Assembly (NCBI RefSeq): GCF_918741295.1
Contig: NZ_CAKKNB010000004.1
Location: forward strand, 793,830 to 857,829
Length of the DNA: 64,000 nt
Source: Aquabacterium sp. CECT 9606
GTDB taxonomy: Bacteria > Pseudomonadota > Gammaproteobacteria > Burkholderiales > Burkholderiaceae_C
Reading direction: 5' to 3'
Made by a program: the position numbers and the translations under genes. Below the pieces are notes generated by a model. The model saw only the letters and a list, made by a program, of their open reading frames with translations. It did no database searches and was not told where the DNA came from. How positions within the stretch are numbered: position 1 is the stretch's first letter; every line of letters starts with the position of its first letter. Positions 21,058-30,797 of this stretch are shown piece after piece.

Positions 21058-21107
21058 TTAACCCTGTTGCATTGGTGCGGCCATTTTTTGGGGTGTCAAA
21101 GATCGTG

Positions 21108-21704
21108 ATGAAGGCAGTTGGTTCGATGGTGTTGGCCCTGGGCCTGTTGGGGGCAGCCACGCTGCCATCGTTGGCGAGTGCGGCTCAAGTGGTGGCGGGT
21201 GTCACGTTTGACGACCGTTGCGAAGTGGCGGGCCAATCGCTGGTGCTCAATGGCGCTGGCTTGCGCACCAAGCTCATCTTGAAGGTCTACGCCGTGGCGC
21301 TGTACCTGCCCGGGCGTGATCGCAACCCCGGCGCGGTGCTGGCCCAGCCCGGGCCCAAAAGCATCCACATCACCATGCTCAGGGATGTGCGGGGCCGTGA
21401 TTTGTCGGAAGCGCTGGTCAAGGGCATGGTGGCCAACCTCAGCCCACGCGAACTGGTGGCCTTGCAGTCACGCCTGGACGACCTGCACGCCACGCTGATG
21501 TCGGCCGGTGACGCCAAGAAAGGCGATGTGATCCAACTGGATTACCTGCCTGGCTCCGGGGCGCACATTGTTCTGGGCGGCCAGCCATTGGGCAAGGACA
21601 TCCCTGGCGAAGACTTCTACCAGGGGCTGCTGAAAATCTGGATTGGCGAGAAGGTCTCGGACAAAGACCTCAAGGCTGATTTGCTGGGCTTGTCGTCACG
21701 CTGA
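21108..21704 (+). CDS. Chalcone-isomerase-like periplasmic protein
   Basis: 198 residues from the ATG at 21108: a signal peptide (VGSMVLALGLLGAATLPSLASA), then the CHI-like domain. Typical parts are LVLNGAGLRTKLILKVYAVALYLPG, ITMLRDVRGRDLSEAL and DFYQGLLKIWIGEKVSDKDLKADLLG. Bacterial members of this fold are fatty-acid-binding or of unknown function and are not flavonoid enzymes. The open frame runs upstream to 21036, but that part would lack a signal peptide at its N-terminus. Ends nine bases from the convergent ubiE stop. Confidence 0.85.
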   Translation: MKAVGSMVLALGLLGAATLPSLASAAQVVAGVTFDDRCEVAGQSLVLNGAGLRTKLILKVYAVALYLPGRDRNPGAVLAQPGPKSIHITMLRDVRGRDLSEALVKGMVANLSPRELVALQSRLDDLHATLMSAGDAKKGDVIQLDYLPGSGAHIVLGGQPLGKDIPGEDFYQGLLKIWIGEKVSDKDLKADLLGLSSR

Positions 21705-21713
21705 AAGGCCGGT

Positions 21714-22445
21714 TCAGCACTTGATGCCCATGTGGAGGGCCACCACGCCGCCCGTCATGTTGTGCACATCCACGTGGCCAAAGCCGGCGGTCTTCATCAG
21801 GCCCTTGAGCGTGGCTTGGTCGGGGTGCATGCGGATGGATTCGGCCAGGTACTTGTAGCTGGCACCATCGCCTGCCACCAGTTGTCCCAGCTTGGGCAAC
21901 ACGTTGAATGAATACCAGTCGTAGGCTTTTTCCAGTGGCTTGGCCACTTTTGAAAACTCCAACACCAGCAAGCGGCCACCCGGCTTGAGCACCCGGCACA
22001 TCTCGGCCAGGGCCAGGTCCTTGTGGGTCATGTTGCGCAGGCCGAAGGCCACGCTGACGATGTCGAAGGTGCCGGTGGGGAAGGGCAGCTTTTCAGCGTC
22101 GCAGATGGTGGTGGGCAGGACCACGCCTTCGTTGTGCAGGCGATCGCGGCCGGTGCTGAGCATGGCCTCGTTGATGTCGGTGTGCACCACGGTGCCCGAC
22201 GCGCCCACGCGCTTGGCAAAGGCCTGTGCCAGGTCGCCTGTGCCCCCCGCGATGTCCAGCACCTTGTGGCCCTCTTTGGCGCCACTGGCTGCGATGGTGT
22301 AGGCCTTCCACAAACGGTGCATGCCCATCGACATCAGGTCGTTCATGACGTCGTACTTGTTGGCCACCGAATCGAAAACCCCGCGCACGCGCTGGGCTTT
22401 TTGTGATTCGTCAACCGTCTCGAAACCGAAGTGTGTGGAGCTCAT
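21714..22445 (-). CDS. ubiE: Ubiquinone/menaquinone biosynthesis C-methyltransferase
   Basis: SAM-dependent methylation of the quinone ring in ubiquinone synthesis. The 243-residue protein has [38 protein letters not shown]-type N-terminus and SAM motif [12 protein letters not shown]. It also has [24 protein letters not shown] and [24 protein letters not shown]. The ATG at 22445 overlaps the stop of the upstream flavoprotein gene (ATGA). The frame remains open far upstream inside that gene, but this is a shadow. Confidence 0.96.
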   Translation of the reverse strand: MSSTHFGFETVDESQKAQRVRGVFDSVANKYDVMNDLMSMGMHRLWKAYTIAASGAKEGHKVLDIAGGTGDLAQAFAKRVGASGTVVHTDINEAMLSTGRDRLHNEGVVLPTTICDAEKLPFPTGTFDIVSVAFGLRNMTHKDLALAEMCRVLKPGGRLLVLEFSKVAKPLEKAYDWYSFNVLPKLGQLVAGDGASYKYLAESIRMHPDQATLKGLMKTAGFGHVDVHNMTGGVVALHMGIKC

Positions 22446-23710
22446 GGATGGGATCTTACCAAGCTGCGGGCGCAGGCGGCGGCGCTGGCCCAGGCCCATT
22501 GAAAGTTGTAGCCGCCCAGCCAGCCGGTCACGTCCACCACCTCGCCGATGAAGTGCAGGCCGGGCACCTTCTTGCTCTCCATGGTTTGTGAGCTCAGCTC
22601 TTGCGTGTTCACGCCACCGGCGGTCACCTCGGCCTTGGCGTAGCCTTCGGTGCCCTTGGGTGTGATGGTCCACGCATTGGCTGAGGCCCCCAGGGCGTCC
22701 AGGTCGCGGTCTTTCATCTCTGCCAGTGGGGCGTCGGGGCGCAAGGCGGGCAGGGCGATGGCGGCTTGCTCCAGCCAAGTTTGGGCCAGGCGCTGCGGCA
22801 CGCCTTCGGGCAGGGCCTGCGCCCAGGCCGACGACAGCTGCTTGCGGGAGCCGGTCTTGGCTTGTTTCAGCGCATCGGCCAGGCTGCCCTGCGGTGCGAT
22901 GTCGATGGTCAAGGCCTGGCCGGGCCGCCAATAGCTGGAGATCTGCAGCACGGCCGGGCCGCTGAGCCCGCGGTGAGTGAGCAACAGGTCTTCCAGAAAA
23001 TGCACGCTGCTGGTCTGCTTGCGTTTGCCGGTCGATTCCATGCTCACCGACACATCCACCGGCAAGGCGATGCCTGACAAGGCCGACCAGGGCGCCCACT
23101 CAGCCGCGTCAAAAGTCAGGGGTACCAGCGCCGGCCGCAGCGCCACGATGGTGTGGCCCAATTGCTGCGCCAACTTCTGGCCAAAGTCCGTGGCGCCAAT
23201 TTTGGGGATCGACAAGCCTCCGGTGGCAATGACCACCTGGTGTGCTTGCACCGTGCCCTGGTCGGTGTCCAGCTCAAAGCGCTGGCCAGCGCCGCCCTGG
23301 ATGGGCCGTACTTGCTTGACCCCGCAAGGCTGCCAACGCACCACGCCACCGGCTTCACATTCCTTCAGCAACATCTGGATGAGGTCGTCGGCACGCCGAT
23401 CGCAGAACAACTGGCCTTTGTGCTTCTCGTGCCAAGGGATGCCGTGGCGGTCCACCAGCGCGATGAAATCCTGCGGTGTGTAGCCCGCGAGGGCCGAGCG
23501 GCAGAAGTGAGGGTTCTCGCTCAGGAAGTTGGCGGGCGTCACATCCTTGTTGGTGAAGTTGCTCCGGCCGCCCCCCGAGATGCGGATTTTCTCGGCCACT
23601 TTCTCGGCATGGTCGATCACCAGGACCTTGAGCCCCCGTTGCCCGGCGATGCCGGCGCAAAACAGACCGGCCGCGCCTGCGCCGATCACCACCACGTCAA
23701 ATTGCTGCAT
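22442..23710 (-). CDS. HI0933/YhiN-family FAD-dependent oxidoreductase
   Basis: 422-residue flavoprotein with the N-terminal dinucleotide-binding motif [14 protein letters not shown]. The family signature [17 protein letters not shown] follows near residue 45, and the C-terminal FAD-closing motif is [28 protein letters not shown]-like. Members include BaiN-type proteins; the reaction in proteobacteria is not established. Four-base overlap with ubiE suggests one transcript, though the frame of the start (ATG 23710) has no strong ribosome site. Confidence 0.9.
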   Translation of the reverse strand: MQQFDVVVIGAGAAGLFCAGIAGQRGLKVLVIDHAEKVAEKIRISGGGRSNFTNKDVTPANFLSENPHFCRSALAGYTPQDFIALVDRHGIPWHEKHKGQLFCDRRADDLIQMLLKECEAGGVVRWQPCGVKQVRPIQGGAGQRFELDTDQGTVQAHQVVIATGGLSIPKIGATDFGQKLAQQLGHTIVALRPALVPLTFDAAEWAPWSALSGIALPVDVSVSMESTGKRKQTSSVHFLEDLLLTHRGLSGPAVLQISSYWRPGQALTIDIAPQGSLADALKQAKTGSRKQLSSAWAQALPEGVPQRLAQTWLEQAAIALPALRPDAPLAEMKDRDLDALGASANAWTITPKGTEGYAKAEVTAGGVNTQELSSQTMESKKVPGLHFIGEVVDVTGWLGGYNFQWAWASAAACARSLVRSHP

Positions 23711-23738
23711 GGCGGGATTGTCGCGCCTTATCAGCGTC

Positions 23739-24974
<1,236 letters not shown>

Positions 24975-25156
24975 CGATGAACGCTGATCATGCGCGTGGC
25001 GCGGGTGGCTTTGGGCGACAATCTGAAGGGCGCGACAGCCCCGATCATGAAACACTTTTGGGTGCTTGTGGTGCCCTTAGTTTCCCCCAAGCGCCCGCCA
25101 TTTGCGGGGGGGCAAGCGGGTAAAGATCGTGTATTTAACGGAACAGGAGACAAGTC

Positions 25157-25978
25157 ATGGCCATGGATGTGGTGGATTTCGAGATCAAGGGCGCGGAGAT
25201 GCAGTTTGTCGAGGTGGAGCTCGACCCCGGCGAGGCTGCCATCGGCGAGGCCGGCAGCATGATGTTCATGGACGCGGGCATCGAGATGGACACCATCTTT
25301 GGCGATGGCTCTGGCAACCAGTCCGGCGGCCTGTTCGGCAAGCTGCTGGGCGCTGGCAAGCGCTTGATCACGGGTGAATCCTTGTTCACCACCATTTTCA
25401 CCAACCAGGGTTCCGGCAAGAAACGCGTTGCGTTTGCCGCTCCATATCCAGGCAAGATTTTGCCCATGGACTTGAGCCAGCTGGGTGGCAGGTTGATTTG
25501 CCAGAAGGATTCCTTCCTGTGCGCTGCGCGCGGCGTGTCGCTGGGCATCGCATTGCAAAAGAAACTGGGCACCGGATTCTTTGGTGGTGAAGGTTTCATC
25601 ATGCAAAAGCTGGAAGGCGATGGCTTGGCGTTTGTCCATGCGGGGGGCACCGTGGTTCGCCGCGACCTCAAGCCCGGCGAGACCCTGCTGATCGACACGG
25701 GTTGCGTGGTGGCCTACACCAGCGATGTCGATTTCGACATCCAGTACGTGGGCAAGATCAAGACGGCCTTGTTTGGCGGCGAAGGCCTGTTCCTGGCCAA
25801 GGTGAGCGGCCCCGGGCAGGTTTGGCTGCAAAGCCTGCCGTTTTCTCGTCTGGCTTCTCGCATCTTTGCCGCCGCGCCGCAAAACCGTGGTGGTGGCGGC
25901 CGCGAAGAAGGCTCTTTGCTGGGTGGCTTCGGCGCTGGCGGCCTGCTGGGCTCGGTATTGGGCGGAAGCGACGACTAA
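25157..25978 (+). CDS. AIM24 / TIGR00266 family protein
   Basis: 273 residues. The whole length matches the TIGR00266 group of AIM24-like beta-barrel proteins: EVELDPGEAAIGEAGSMMFMD, LFTTIFTNQGSGKKRVAFAAPYPGKI, KLEGDGLAFVHAGGTVVRRDLKPGE and LAKVSGPGQVWLQSLPFSRLA. The tail is Gly-rich. AGGAGA precedes the ATG at good spacing. Biochemical role is unknown. Divergent from the diguanylate cyclase; the 182-base spacer contains a GC-rich imperfect inverted repeat near 25085-25125. Confidence 0.88.
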   Translation: MAMDVVDFEIKGAEMQFVEVELDPGEAAIGEAGSMMFMDAGIEMDTIFGDGSGNQSGGLFGKLLGAGKRLITGESLFTTIFTNQGSGKKRVAFAAPYPGKILPMDLSQLGGRLICQKDSFLCAARGVSLGIALQKKLGTGFFGGEGFIMQKLEGDGLAFVHAGGTVVRRDLKPGETLLIDTGCVVAYTSDVDFDIQYVGKIKTALFGGEGLFLAKVSGPGQVWLQSLPFSRLASRIFAAAPQNRGGGGREEGSLLGGFGAGGLLGSVLGGSDD

Positions 25979-26040
25979 TTGTCTCGAGTGGGCAGTGAAT
26001 GCGGCGCGTACACTGCCCGCCTTGACCCCAGGTGATCCAA

Positions 26041-27048
26041 TTGACGAAGTTTTTCAATCAATGCGCACCGCGGTGGCTTCACGCCGCCGCCTTGCTGCTG
26101 ACGCTGTGCGTCTCCAACGCTGGCGCCGCGCCCATTTTTGCCCTCAATTCGCTGGATGCCACCATCAGCATCATCGACCCGGTGAGCTTCAAGGAGGTCC
26201 GGCGCGTGCCCACCGGCAAGGAGCCGCACCACCTGTATTTGTCTCCTGACGAAAAATCCTTGATCGTGGCCAACGCCTTGAGCGACTCGCTGACCTTGAT
26301 TGACCCCAAGACCGGTGAAGTCCAGCGCGTGATCGAGAACATCGCCGATCCCTACCAGTTGCGCTTTTCGCCCGACATGAAGTGGTTCGTGACCACGGCC
26401 AACCGCCTCAACCACGTGGACATCTACCGCGTGACCATGCGGGTCGGTGGTGGTTTTGACCTGACCCTGGCCAAACGTGTGCCCACTGGCAAAACACCCA
26501 GCCACCTCAACATCGACAGCAAAAGCACCGTGGTCTATTCGACCATGCAGGACAGTGACGAGCTGATTGCCATCGACCTGGCCACGCAAACGCCGCGTTG
26601 GAAGGTGCCGGTGGGCAAGATGCCCGCCGACATCTTCATCACCCCCGATGACATGCGCATTCTGATCGGCCTGACGGGTGACACCTATGCCGAGGTCTAT
26701 GACGTCAGCGGCGCCAAGCCGGTGCTGGTCAAGCGCCTGGTCACTGGCGCGGGCGCCCACGCTTTCCGCGCCTGGGGCGACAAGCGCCATGTGCTGCTGA
26801 GCAACCGGGCGGCCAACACCATCAGCCGCATCGACATGCAGACGCTCACGGTGGTGGACACCTACCCGGCACCGGGCGGCCCAGATTGCATGGACTTGTC
26901 CGCCGACACCAAAACGATCCTGGTGACCTCGCGCTGGGCCCGGAAAGTCACCTTCATCGACACCGTTGCCAAGAAAGTGGTGCGGCAAGTGAAGGTAGGC
27001 CGCTCACCCCACGGCGTGTGGACGCTGGACCACGCGCCCATGCGTTGA
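26041..27048 (+). CDS. YncE-like periplasmic beta-propeller protein
   Basis: 335 residues with a signal peptide (LHAAALLLTLCVSNAGAAP). Repeated propeller blades follow, of the form DATISIIDPVSFKEVRRVPTGKEPHHLYLSPDEKSLIVAN. Such YVTN-type propellers bind partners or DNA; no catalytic role can be given. The TTG at 26041 has an ideal AGGTGA ribosome site five bases upstream. A GTG at 26032 lies inside that site, so I prefer TTG. Probably transcribed with the deacetylase gene, 10 bases downstream. Confidence 0.82.
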   Translation: MTKFFNQCAPRWLHAAALLLTLCVSNAGAAPIFALNSLDATISIIDPVSFKEVRRVPTGKEPHHLYLSPDEKSLIVANALSDSLTLIDPKTGEVQRVIENIADPYQLRFSPDMKWFVTTANRLNHVDIYRVTMRVGGGFDLTLAKRVPTGKTPSHLNIDSKSTVVYSTMQDSDELIAIDLATQTPRWKVPVGKMPADIFITPDDMRILIGLTGDTYAEVYDVSGAKPVLVKRLVTGAGAHAFRAWGDKRHVLLSNRAANTISRIDMQTLTVVDTYPAPGGPDCMDLSADTKTILVTSRWARKVTFIDTVAKKVVRQVKVGRSPHGVWTLDHAPMR

Positions 27049-27058
27049 GGTGGCCAGC

Positions 27059-27853
27059 ATGCGCTTGCTCCGTGCCCTCGCGGTCTTGATGACCACCCTG
27101 GGCTGCGCGACGGCTTTTGCCGACGGGACGTGCGCCAAGCCGGTCTACCTCACGATCGACACCGGCCACATGGGCGTGGCGCCTTTGATCGTTGACGTGC
27201 TCAAACGCCAGCACGTCAAGGCCACATTCTTCCTGGCCAATGAGCGAACCCAGGCGGTGGGCGACAAGGCTGCCGGCACCACCCTGGATGACCAATGGGC
27301 TCCCTGGTGGAAGGCCCTGGCCGCCGATGGCCATGACTTTGGTTCGCACACCTGGGATCACCTGATCTGGCGCGCCGACAAGCCCAAAGGCTTTGTCTTG
27401 CAAGCCACGGCTGGCCCCCGCACTGGTCAGAAACTCCAGCTCAGCCAAGCTGACTATTGTGAGGAGTTGGCCAAGCCTGCCCGCCGCTTCCAGGCCATGA
27501 CCGGGCGGCCCATGCGGGCCTTGTTCCGGGCCCCGGGCGGCAAGACCTCGCCAGCCTTGCTCAGCGCCGCCAAGGCCTGCGGCTGGCAGCACGTGCCGTG
27601 GGCGCCGGCTGGTTTCCTCGGCGATGAATTGTCCAGCGATCGCTACCCTAACCAGGTTTTGCTCGATCGCGCCTTGCGCGATGTGCGCAGTGGCGACATC
27701 TTGCTCATGCACTTGGGCATCTGGTCCCGTCAAGACCCTTGGGCGCCTGCCGTGCTGGAGCCCTTGATCACCGGCCTCAAGGCCAAGGGCTTGTGCTTTG
27801 CCACCTTGCGCGACCACCCCGCGTACGCGCAGGTGGGCACCGCCCCCCGTTGA
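27059..27853 (+). CDS. Polysaccharide deacetylase (NodB domain)
   Basis: 264-residue secreted carbohydrate esterase family 4-like protein: signal peptide (LLRALAVLMTTLGCATAFA), then NodB motifs. These are YLTIDTGHMG (usual TFDDG, here TIDTG), the metal-binding SHTWDH, FRAPGG and ILLMHLG near the end. Replacement of the second Asp of the TFDD motif is a notable change. Substrate (peptidoglycan or exopolysaccharide) unknown. Ten bases after the propeller gene and ten before the desaturase-like gene, suggesting one operon. Confidence 0.85.
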   Translation: MRLLRALAVLMTTLGCATAFADGTCAKPVYLTIDTGHMGVAPLIVDVLKRQHVKATFFLANERTQAVGDKAAGTTLDDQWAPWWKALAADGHDFGSHTWDHLIWRADKPKGFVLQATAGPRTGQKLQLSQADYCEELAKPARRFQAMTGRPMRALFRAPGGKTSPALLSAAKACGWQHVPWAPAGFLGDELSSDRYPNQVLLDRALRDVRSGDILLMHLGIWSRQDPWAPAVLEPLITGLKAKGLCFATLRDHPAYAQVGTAPR

Positions 27854-27863
27854 GGCGTTTGCC

Positions 27864-28868
27864 ATGATCGACCTCGACATCATCTCCGGCTTGAGCGATG
27901 CCTTTGGCAACGTACAGCAATGGCTGTTCGAAACGGTGGTGCAGCCTGCGGTGTATGGCCTGGGCATGGGCAATCTGCTGGAGGACGCTTACGAGGCCAC
28001 CGGCTGGCTGATGGTCGGCCTCATCCAGTTGCTGGTGATGCTTTGCCTGCTGGCGCCCCTGCAACGGTGGCGCCCGGTCGAGCCCTTGCACGACCGCATG
28101 GCCGTGCGGGTGGACATGGTCTACACCTTCATCCACCGGCTGGGCCTGTTCAGGCTGCTGATGTTTTTCTCCGTTGAGCCCCTGCTGGACGAGGTTTTCG
28201 GCTCGGCCCGCGTGCACGGCATCGACGGCATTCAGCTGGACGCGCTGATGCAAGGCTGGTGGCCCGGCGTGACCGACACCGCCCTGGCCAGTTTCATCTT
28301 GTACCTGCTGGTGTTTGACCTGGTGGATTACTGGATCCACCGGGGGCAGCATGGCCTGGGCCGCTGGTGGGCACTGCATTCGCTGCACCACAGCCAGCGC
28401 CAGATGACGATGTGGAGCGACAACCGCAACCACTTGCTCGATGACCTGATCCGGGACACCATCATCGCCTTCACGGCCCGTGCCATTGGCGTGCCACCGG
28501 GGCAGTTCATTGCCGTGGTGGCCTTCACGCAGTTGATGGAAAGCCTGGCCCATGCCAATGCGCGCCTCACCTTTGGCTGGCTGGGCGAACGCCTGCTGGT
28601 CAGCCCGCGTTTTCACCGCATCCACCATGGCATTGGGATAGGGCATGAGGGGCCGACTCCCGGCACCTTGGGCGGCTGCAACTTCGCCGTGCTGTTCCCG
28701 GTGTGGGACATCCTCTTTGGCACCGCCCGCATCGACACGCGTCCGGGCCTGGCCATGGAGCCCACGGGCGTGCGCGATCAACTGCCTGAATTTGGCGGCA
28801 AGGACTACGGGCGTGGCTTCTGGGCCCAGCAATGGTTGGGCTTGAAAAGACTGGTCCAGGGCAGCTGA
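27864..28868 (+). CDS. Sterol desaturase / fatty acid hydroxylase family membrane protein
   Basis: 334-residue integral membrane di-iron enzyme. Histidine clusters of the superfamily are present: HRGQH (HxxxH), HSLHHS (HxxHH) and HRIHHG (HxxHH). About five hydrophobic helices. Bacterial members hydroxylate or desaturate lipids, but the substrate here is not evident. GAGGCG precedes the ATG at 27864. Confidence 0.87.
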   Translation: MIDLDIISGLSDAFGNVQQWLFETVVQPAVYGLGMGNLLEDAYEATGWLMVGLIQLLVMLCLLAPLQRWRPVEPLHDRMAVRVDMVYTFIHRLGLFRLLMFFSVEPLLDEVFGSARVHGIDGIQLDALMQGWWPGVTDTALASFILYLLVFDLVDYWIHRGQHGLGRWWALHSLHHSQRQMTMWSDNRNHLLDDLIRDTIIAFTARAIGVPPGQFIAVVAFTQLMESLAHANARLTFGWLGERLLVSPRFHRIHHGIGIGHEGPTPGTLGGCNFAVLFPVWDILFGTARIDTRPGLAMEPTGVRDQLPEFGGKDYGRGFWAQQWLGLKRLVQGS

Positions 28869-28893
28869 ACCCGACCTTGGGTATCCTGTCGTC

Positions 28894-29727
28894 ATGCAAA
28901 AGACGATCGATGCTTTCTGGCGTGCCGCGGCCTACTGCCTTCATCCCCGTGTGATCTGGCTGTCCTTGCTGCCTTTGCTGGCAGCGGCTGTGCTGTCAGT
29001 GGGCCTGGCTCACTTTTACTGGGAGGACGCCGTGGCTGGCGTGCTTCAGGGTCTGCACAGCTGGGCCATCAGCCAGACGCTGATGGATTGGCTGGACACC
29101 GTGGGGGCTTCAGGCTTGCGGGCTGTCATCGCGCCCTTGATCGTGGTGGTGCTGGCCGTGCCCTTGCTGGTGGTGTTGTCGCTGCTGCTGGTGGCCACCC
29201 TCATGATGCCCGCGCTCGTTCGGTTGGTGGTTCAGCGGCGTTTCGCCGGGCTGGAGGTGCGCCACGAGGCGCCCTGGTGGACTTCCCTGTCGTGGTCATT
29301 GGGCGCCACCTTGATCGCCGTGCTGGTGATGGTGGTCAGCTTGCCGCTGTGGCTCATTCCACCGTTCGGGCTCATCCTGCCGCCCCTCATCTGGGGTTGG
29401 CTCACCTACCGCGTCATGGCCTTCGATGCGCTGGCAGGCCATGCCACCGTGCAAGAGCGCGTCACCCTGCTTCAGGATCACCGCGTGCCTTTGCTCATCA
29501 TGGGCGTGGTGTCGGGCTACCTCGGTGCGGCACCCACGGCTTTGTGGGCGGTGCTTGGGGCGATCTCCGTGGTCGTGGCCCCCTTGCTCATCGTGGCCTC
29601 GGTGTGGGTGTACACGCTGGTGTTTGCTTTTTCGTCGCTGTGGTTCAGCCACTATTTGCTGGCCGCCTTGCGTGACTTGCGCTCGGCCAGCCCCACGCCT
29701 CAACTCGTTATCCTGGACCCGGCATGA
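28894..29727 (+). CDS. EI24 domain membrane protein (CysZ-like)
   Basis: 277 residues with an N-terminal amphipathic segment and six hydrophobic stretches. The first is LPLLAAAVLSVGLAHFY; the PLWLIPPFGLILPPLIWGWLTYRVMAFDALAGHAT region is typical of the EI24/CysZ family. E. coli CysZ is a sulfate uptake protein, but this more distant member need not be. The stop overlaps the next start (ATGA). Confidence 0.82.
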   Translation: MQKTIDAFWRAAAYCLHPRVIWLSLLPLLAAAVLSVGLAHFYWEDAVAGVLQGLHSWAISQTLMDWLDTVGASGLRAVIAPLIVVVLAVPLLVVLSLLLVATLMMPALVRLVVQRRFAGLEVRHEAPWWTSLSWSLGATLIAVLVMVVSLPLWLIPPFGLILPPLIWGWLTYRVMAFDALAGHATVQERVTLLQDHRVPLLIMGVVSGYLGAAPTALWAVLGAISVVVAPLLIVASVWVYTLVFAFSSLWFSHYLLAALRDLRSASPTPQLVILDPA

Positions 29728-30518
29728 TCGGCATCATCATCATTGGCGACGAAATCCTCAGCGGGCGCCGCGAAGACAAGCACCTGGTCAAGGCCATCGA
29801 GCTGCTCAAAGAGCGAGGTTTGCGTTTGTCCTGGGCCCGCTACGTGGGCGATGAGCCCGAGCACATCACCGCCGAGCTGCGCCATGCCTTGAGCGGCAGC
29901 GACGTGGTGTTCTCGTTCGGCGGCATTGGCGCTACCCCGGACGACCACACCCGGGCCTGTGCCGGTGCGGCCTGGGGCCGAGACCTGACGCTGCACCCCG
30001 AGGCGCGCGAGTTGATCCTGGCGCGCAGCAAGGCCATGGCCGAGAAAGAAGGCACGCCGTTTTTGCCCGATCACCCCGATACCCTTCGCCGTCTGGACAT
30101 GGGACGCTTTCCGCAAGGCGCCACCATCATCCCCAATCCCTACAACCAGATCCCTGGTTTCTCGATCGAAAGCCGCGTTCATTTCTTGCCCGGCTTTCCC
30201 GTCATGGCGTGGCCCATGATGGCCTGGGTGCTGGACGAGTTGCACGCCGATCTGCATGGGCAGTCGCAGCAAGTTGAGCACTCTGTCATCGTCTATGCCA
30301 TGGCCGAGTCCGTGTTGACGCCGATGATGGTGGAGCTGGAGCAGCGCTTCGCCGGTGTTCGCGTGTTCAGTTTGCCCAGCGTGGATCACCCGGTGCATGG
30401 ACGCCACATTGAGCTTGGGGTCAAAGGCATGGCCCCAGAGGTGGGGCAGGCCTTTGAGTGGATGAGGGCAGCGCTTGTCCAAATCGGTGCGTCATGCGGC
30501 CCAATAATGGTGCGTTAG
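29724..30518 (+). CDS. Molybdopterin-binding domain protein (CinA N-terminal / MoaB-like)
   Basis: 264 residues. The N-terminal MoCF-type domain is clear: IIIGDEILSGRREDKHLVKAIELL, DVVFSFGGIGATPDDHT. It lacks the CinA amidase domain, so it is a CinA-N-only protein, as is common in betaproteobacteria. Whether it binds molybdopterin or hydrolyses ADP-ribose as CinA does is unknown. Translationally coupled to the EI24 gene. Confidence 0.85.
   Translation: MIGIIIIGDEILSGRREDKHLVKAIELLKERGLRLSWARYVGDEPEHITAELRHALSGSDVVFSFGGIGATPDDHTRACAGAAWGRDLTLHPEARELILARSKAMAEKEGTPFLPDHPDTLRRLDMGRFPQGATIIPNPYNQIPGFSIESRVHFLPGFPVMAWPMMAWVLDELHADLHGQSQQVEHSVIVYAMAESVLTPMMVELEQRFAGVRVFSLPSVDHPVHGRHIELGVKGMAPEVGQAFEWMRAALVQIGASCGPIMVR
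30498..30514 (+). promoter_or_regulatory. Candidate NtrC-binding site 1 upstream of glnA
   Basis: 17-base element GGCCCAATAATGGTGCG. It shares the outer half TGGTGC and the GC...CA core with the enteric NtrC consensus TGCACCAnnnTGGTGCA, and overlaps the end of the preceding gene. Assigned by eye. Confidence 0.45.
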
Positions 30519-30535
30519 ATAAATTGCTTTTTTAT

Positions 30536-30552
30536 TGCACCATTTTAGTGCA
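30536..30552 (+). promoter_or_regulatory. Candidate NtrC-binding site 2 upstream of glnA
   Basis: TGCACCATTTTAGTGCA matches the NtrC consensus palindrome at 13 of 14 fixed positions. Its centre lies 38 bases from that of site 1, within an otherwise AT-rich patch. Confidence 0.7.
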
Positions 30553-30696
30553 AAACGAGCGTGTCTTGAGCATCAGAGGGTGCTCACTCCTCGCTGAAAA
30601 CTCGGCGCATGGCGTGTTGGGGTGCATCAGGCACCGATTTTGTGGGGTCGCCAGCGGCTTGAATTGCCGAATTCCCGAAGATGACCACCCCGTCGG

Positions 30697-30712
30697 CGGC
30701 ACGCTTTCTGCT
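30697..30712 (+). promoter_or_regulatory. Sigma-54 promoter of glnA
   Basis: CGGCACGCTTTCTGCT carries the GG and GC dinucleotides at exactly the -24/-12 spacing (ten bases between). Ten of the twelve fixed positions of TGGCAC-N5-TTGCT match. It lies 85 bases before the glnA ATG and about 145-200 bases downstream of the NtrC sites, which allows looping. A reverse palindrome GGTGC-N5-GCACC lies between them (30621-30635). Confidence 0.7.
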
Positions 30713-30797
30713 ATTACACTGCGCGCTGTTTCTGATCTGGAAACAACCTCATTCGATTACCCCTGCTTTAACTTAAGCCTCTGGCTAGGAGCTTCTG

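Noticed and set aside
22443-23099. N-terminal extension of the ubiE frame
   Set aside because: It reads the other frame of the flavoprotein gene; UbiE has its normal start at 22445.
25085-25125. GC-rich inverted repeat before the AIM24 gene as a riboswitch or terminator
   Set aside because: Pairing is imperfect and C/G homopolymer-driven, with no T tract and no recognisable riboswitch core.
30621-30635. GGTGC-N5-GCACC palindrome as a third NtrC site
   Set aside because: The half-sites are in the reverse order to the NtrC consensus; kept only as a remark in the promoter entry.
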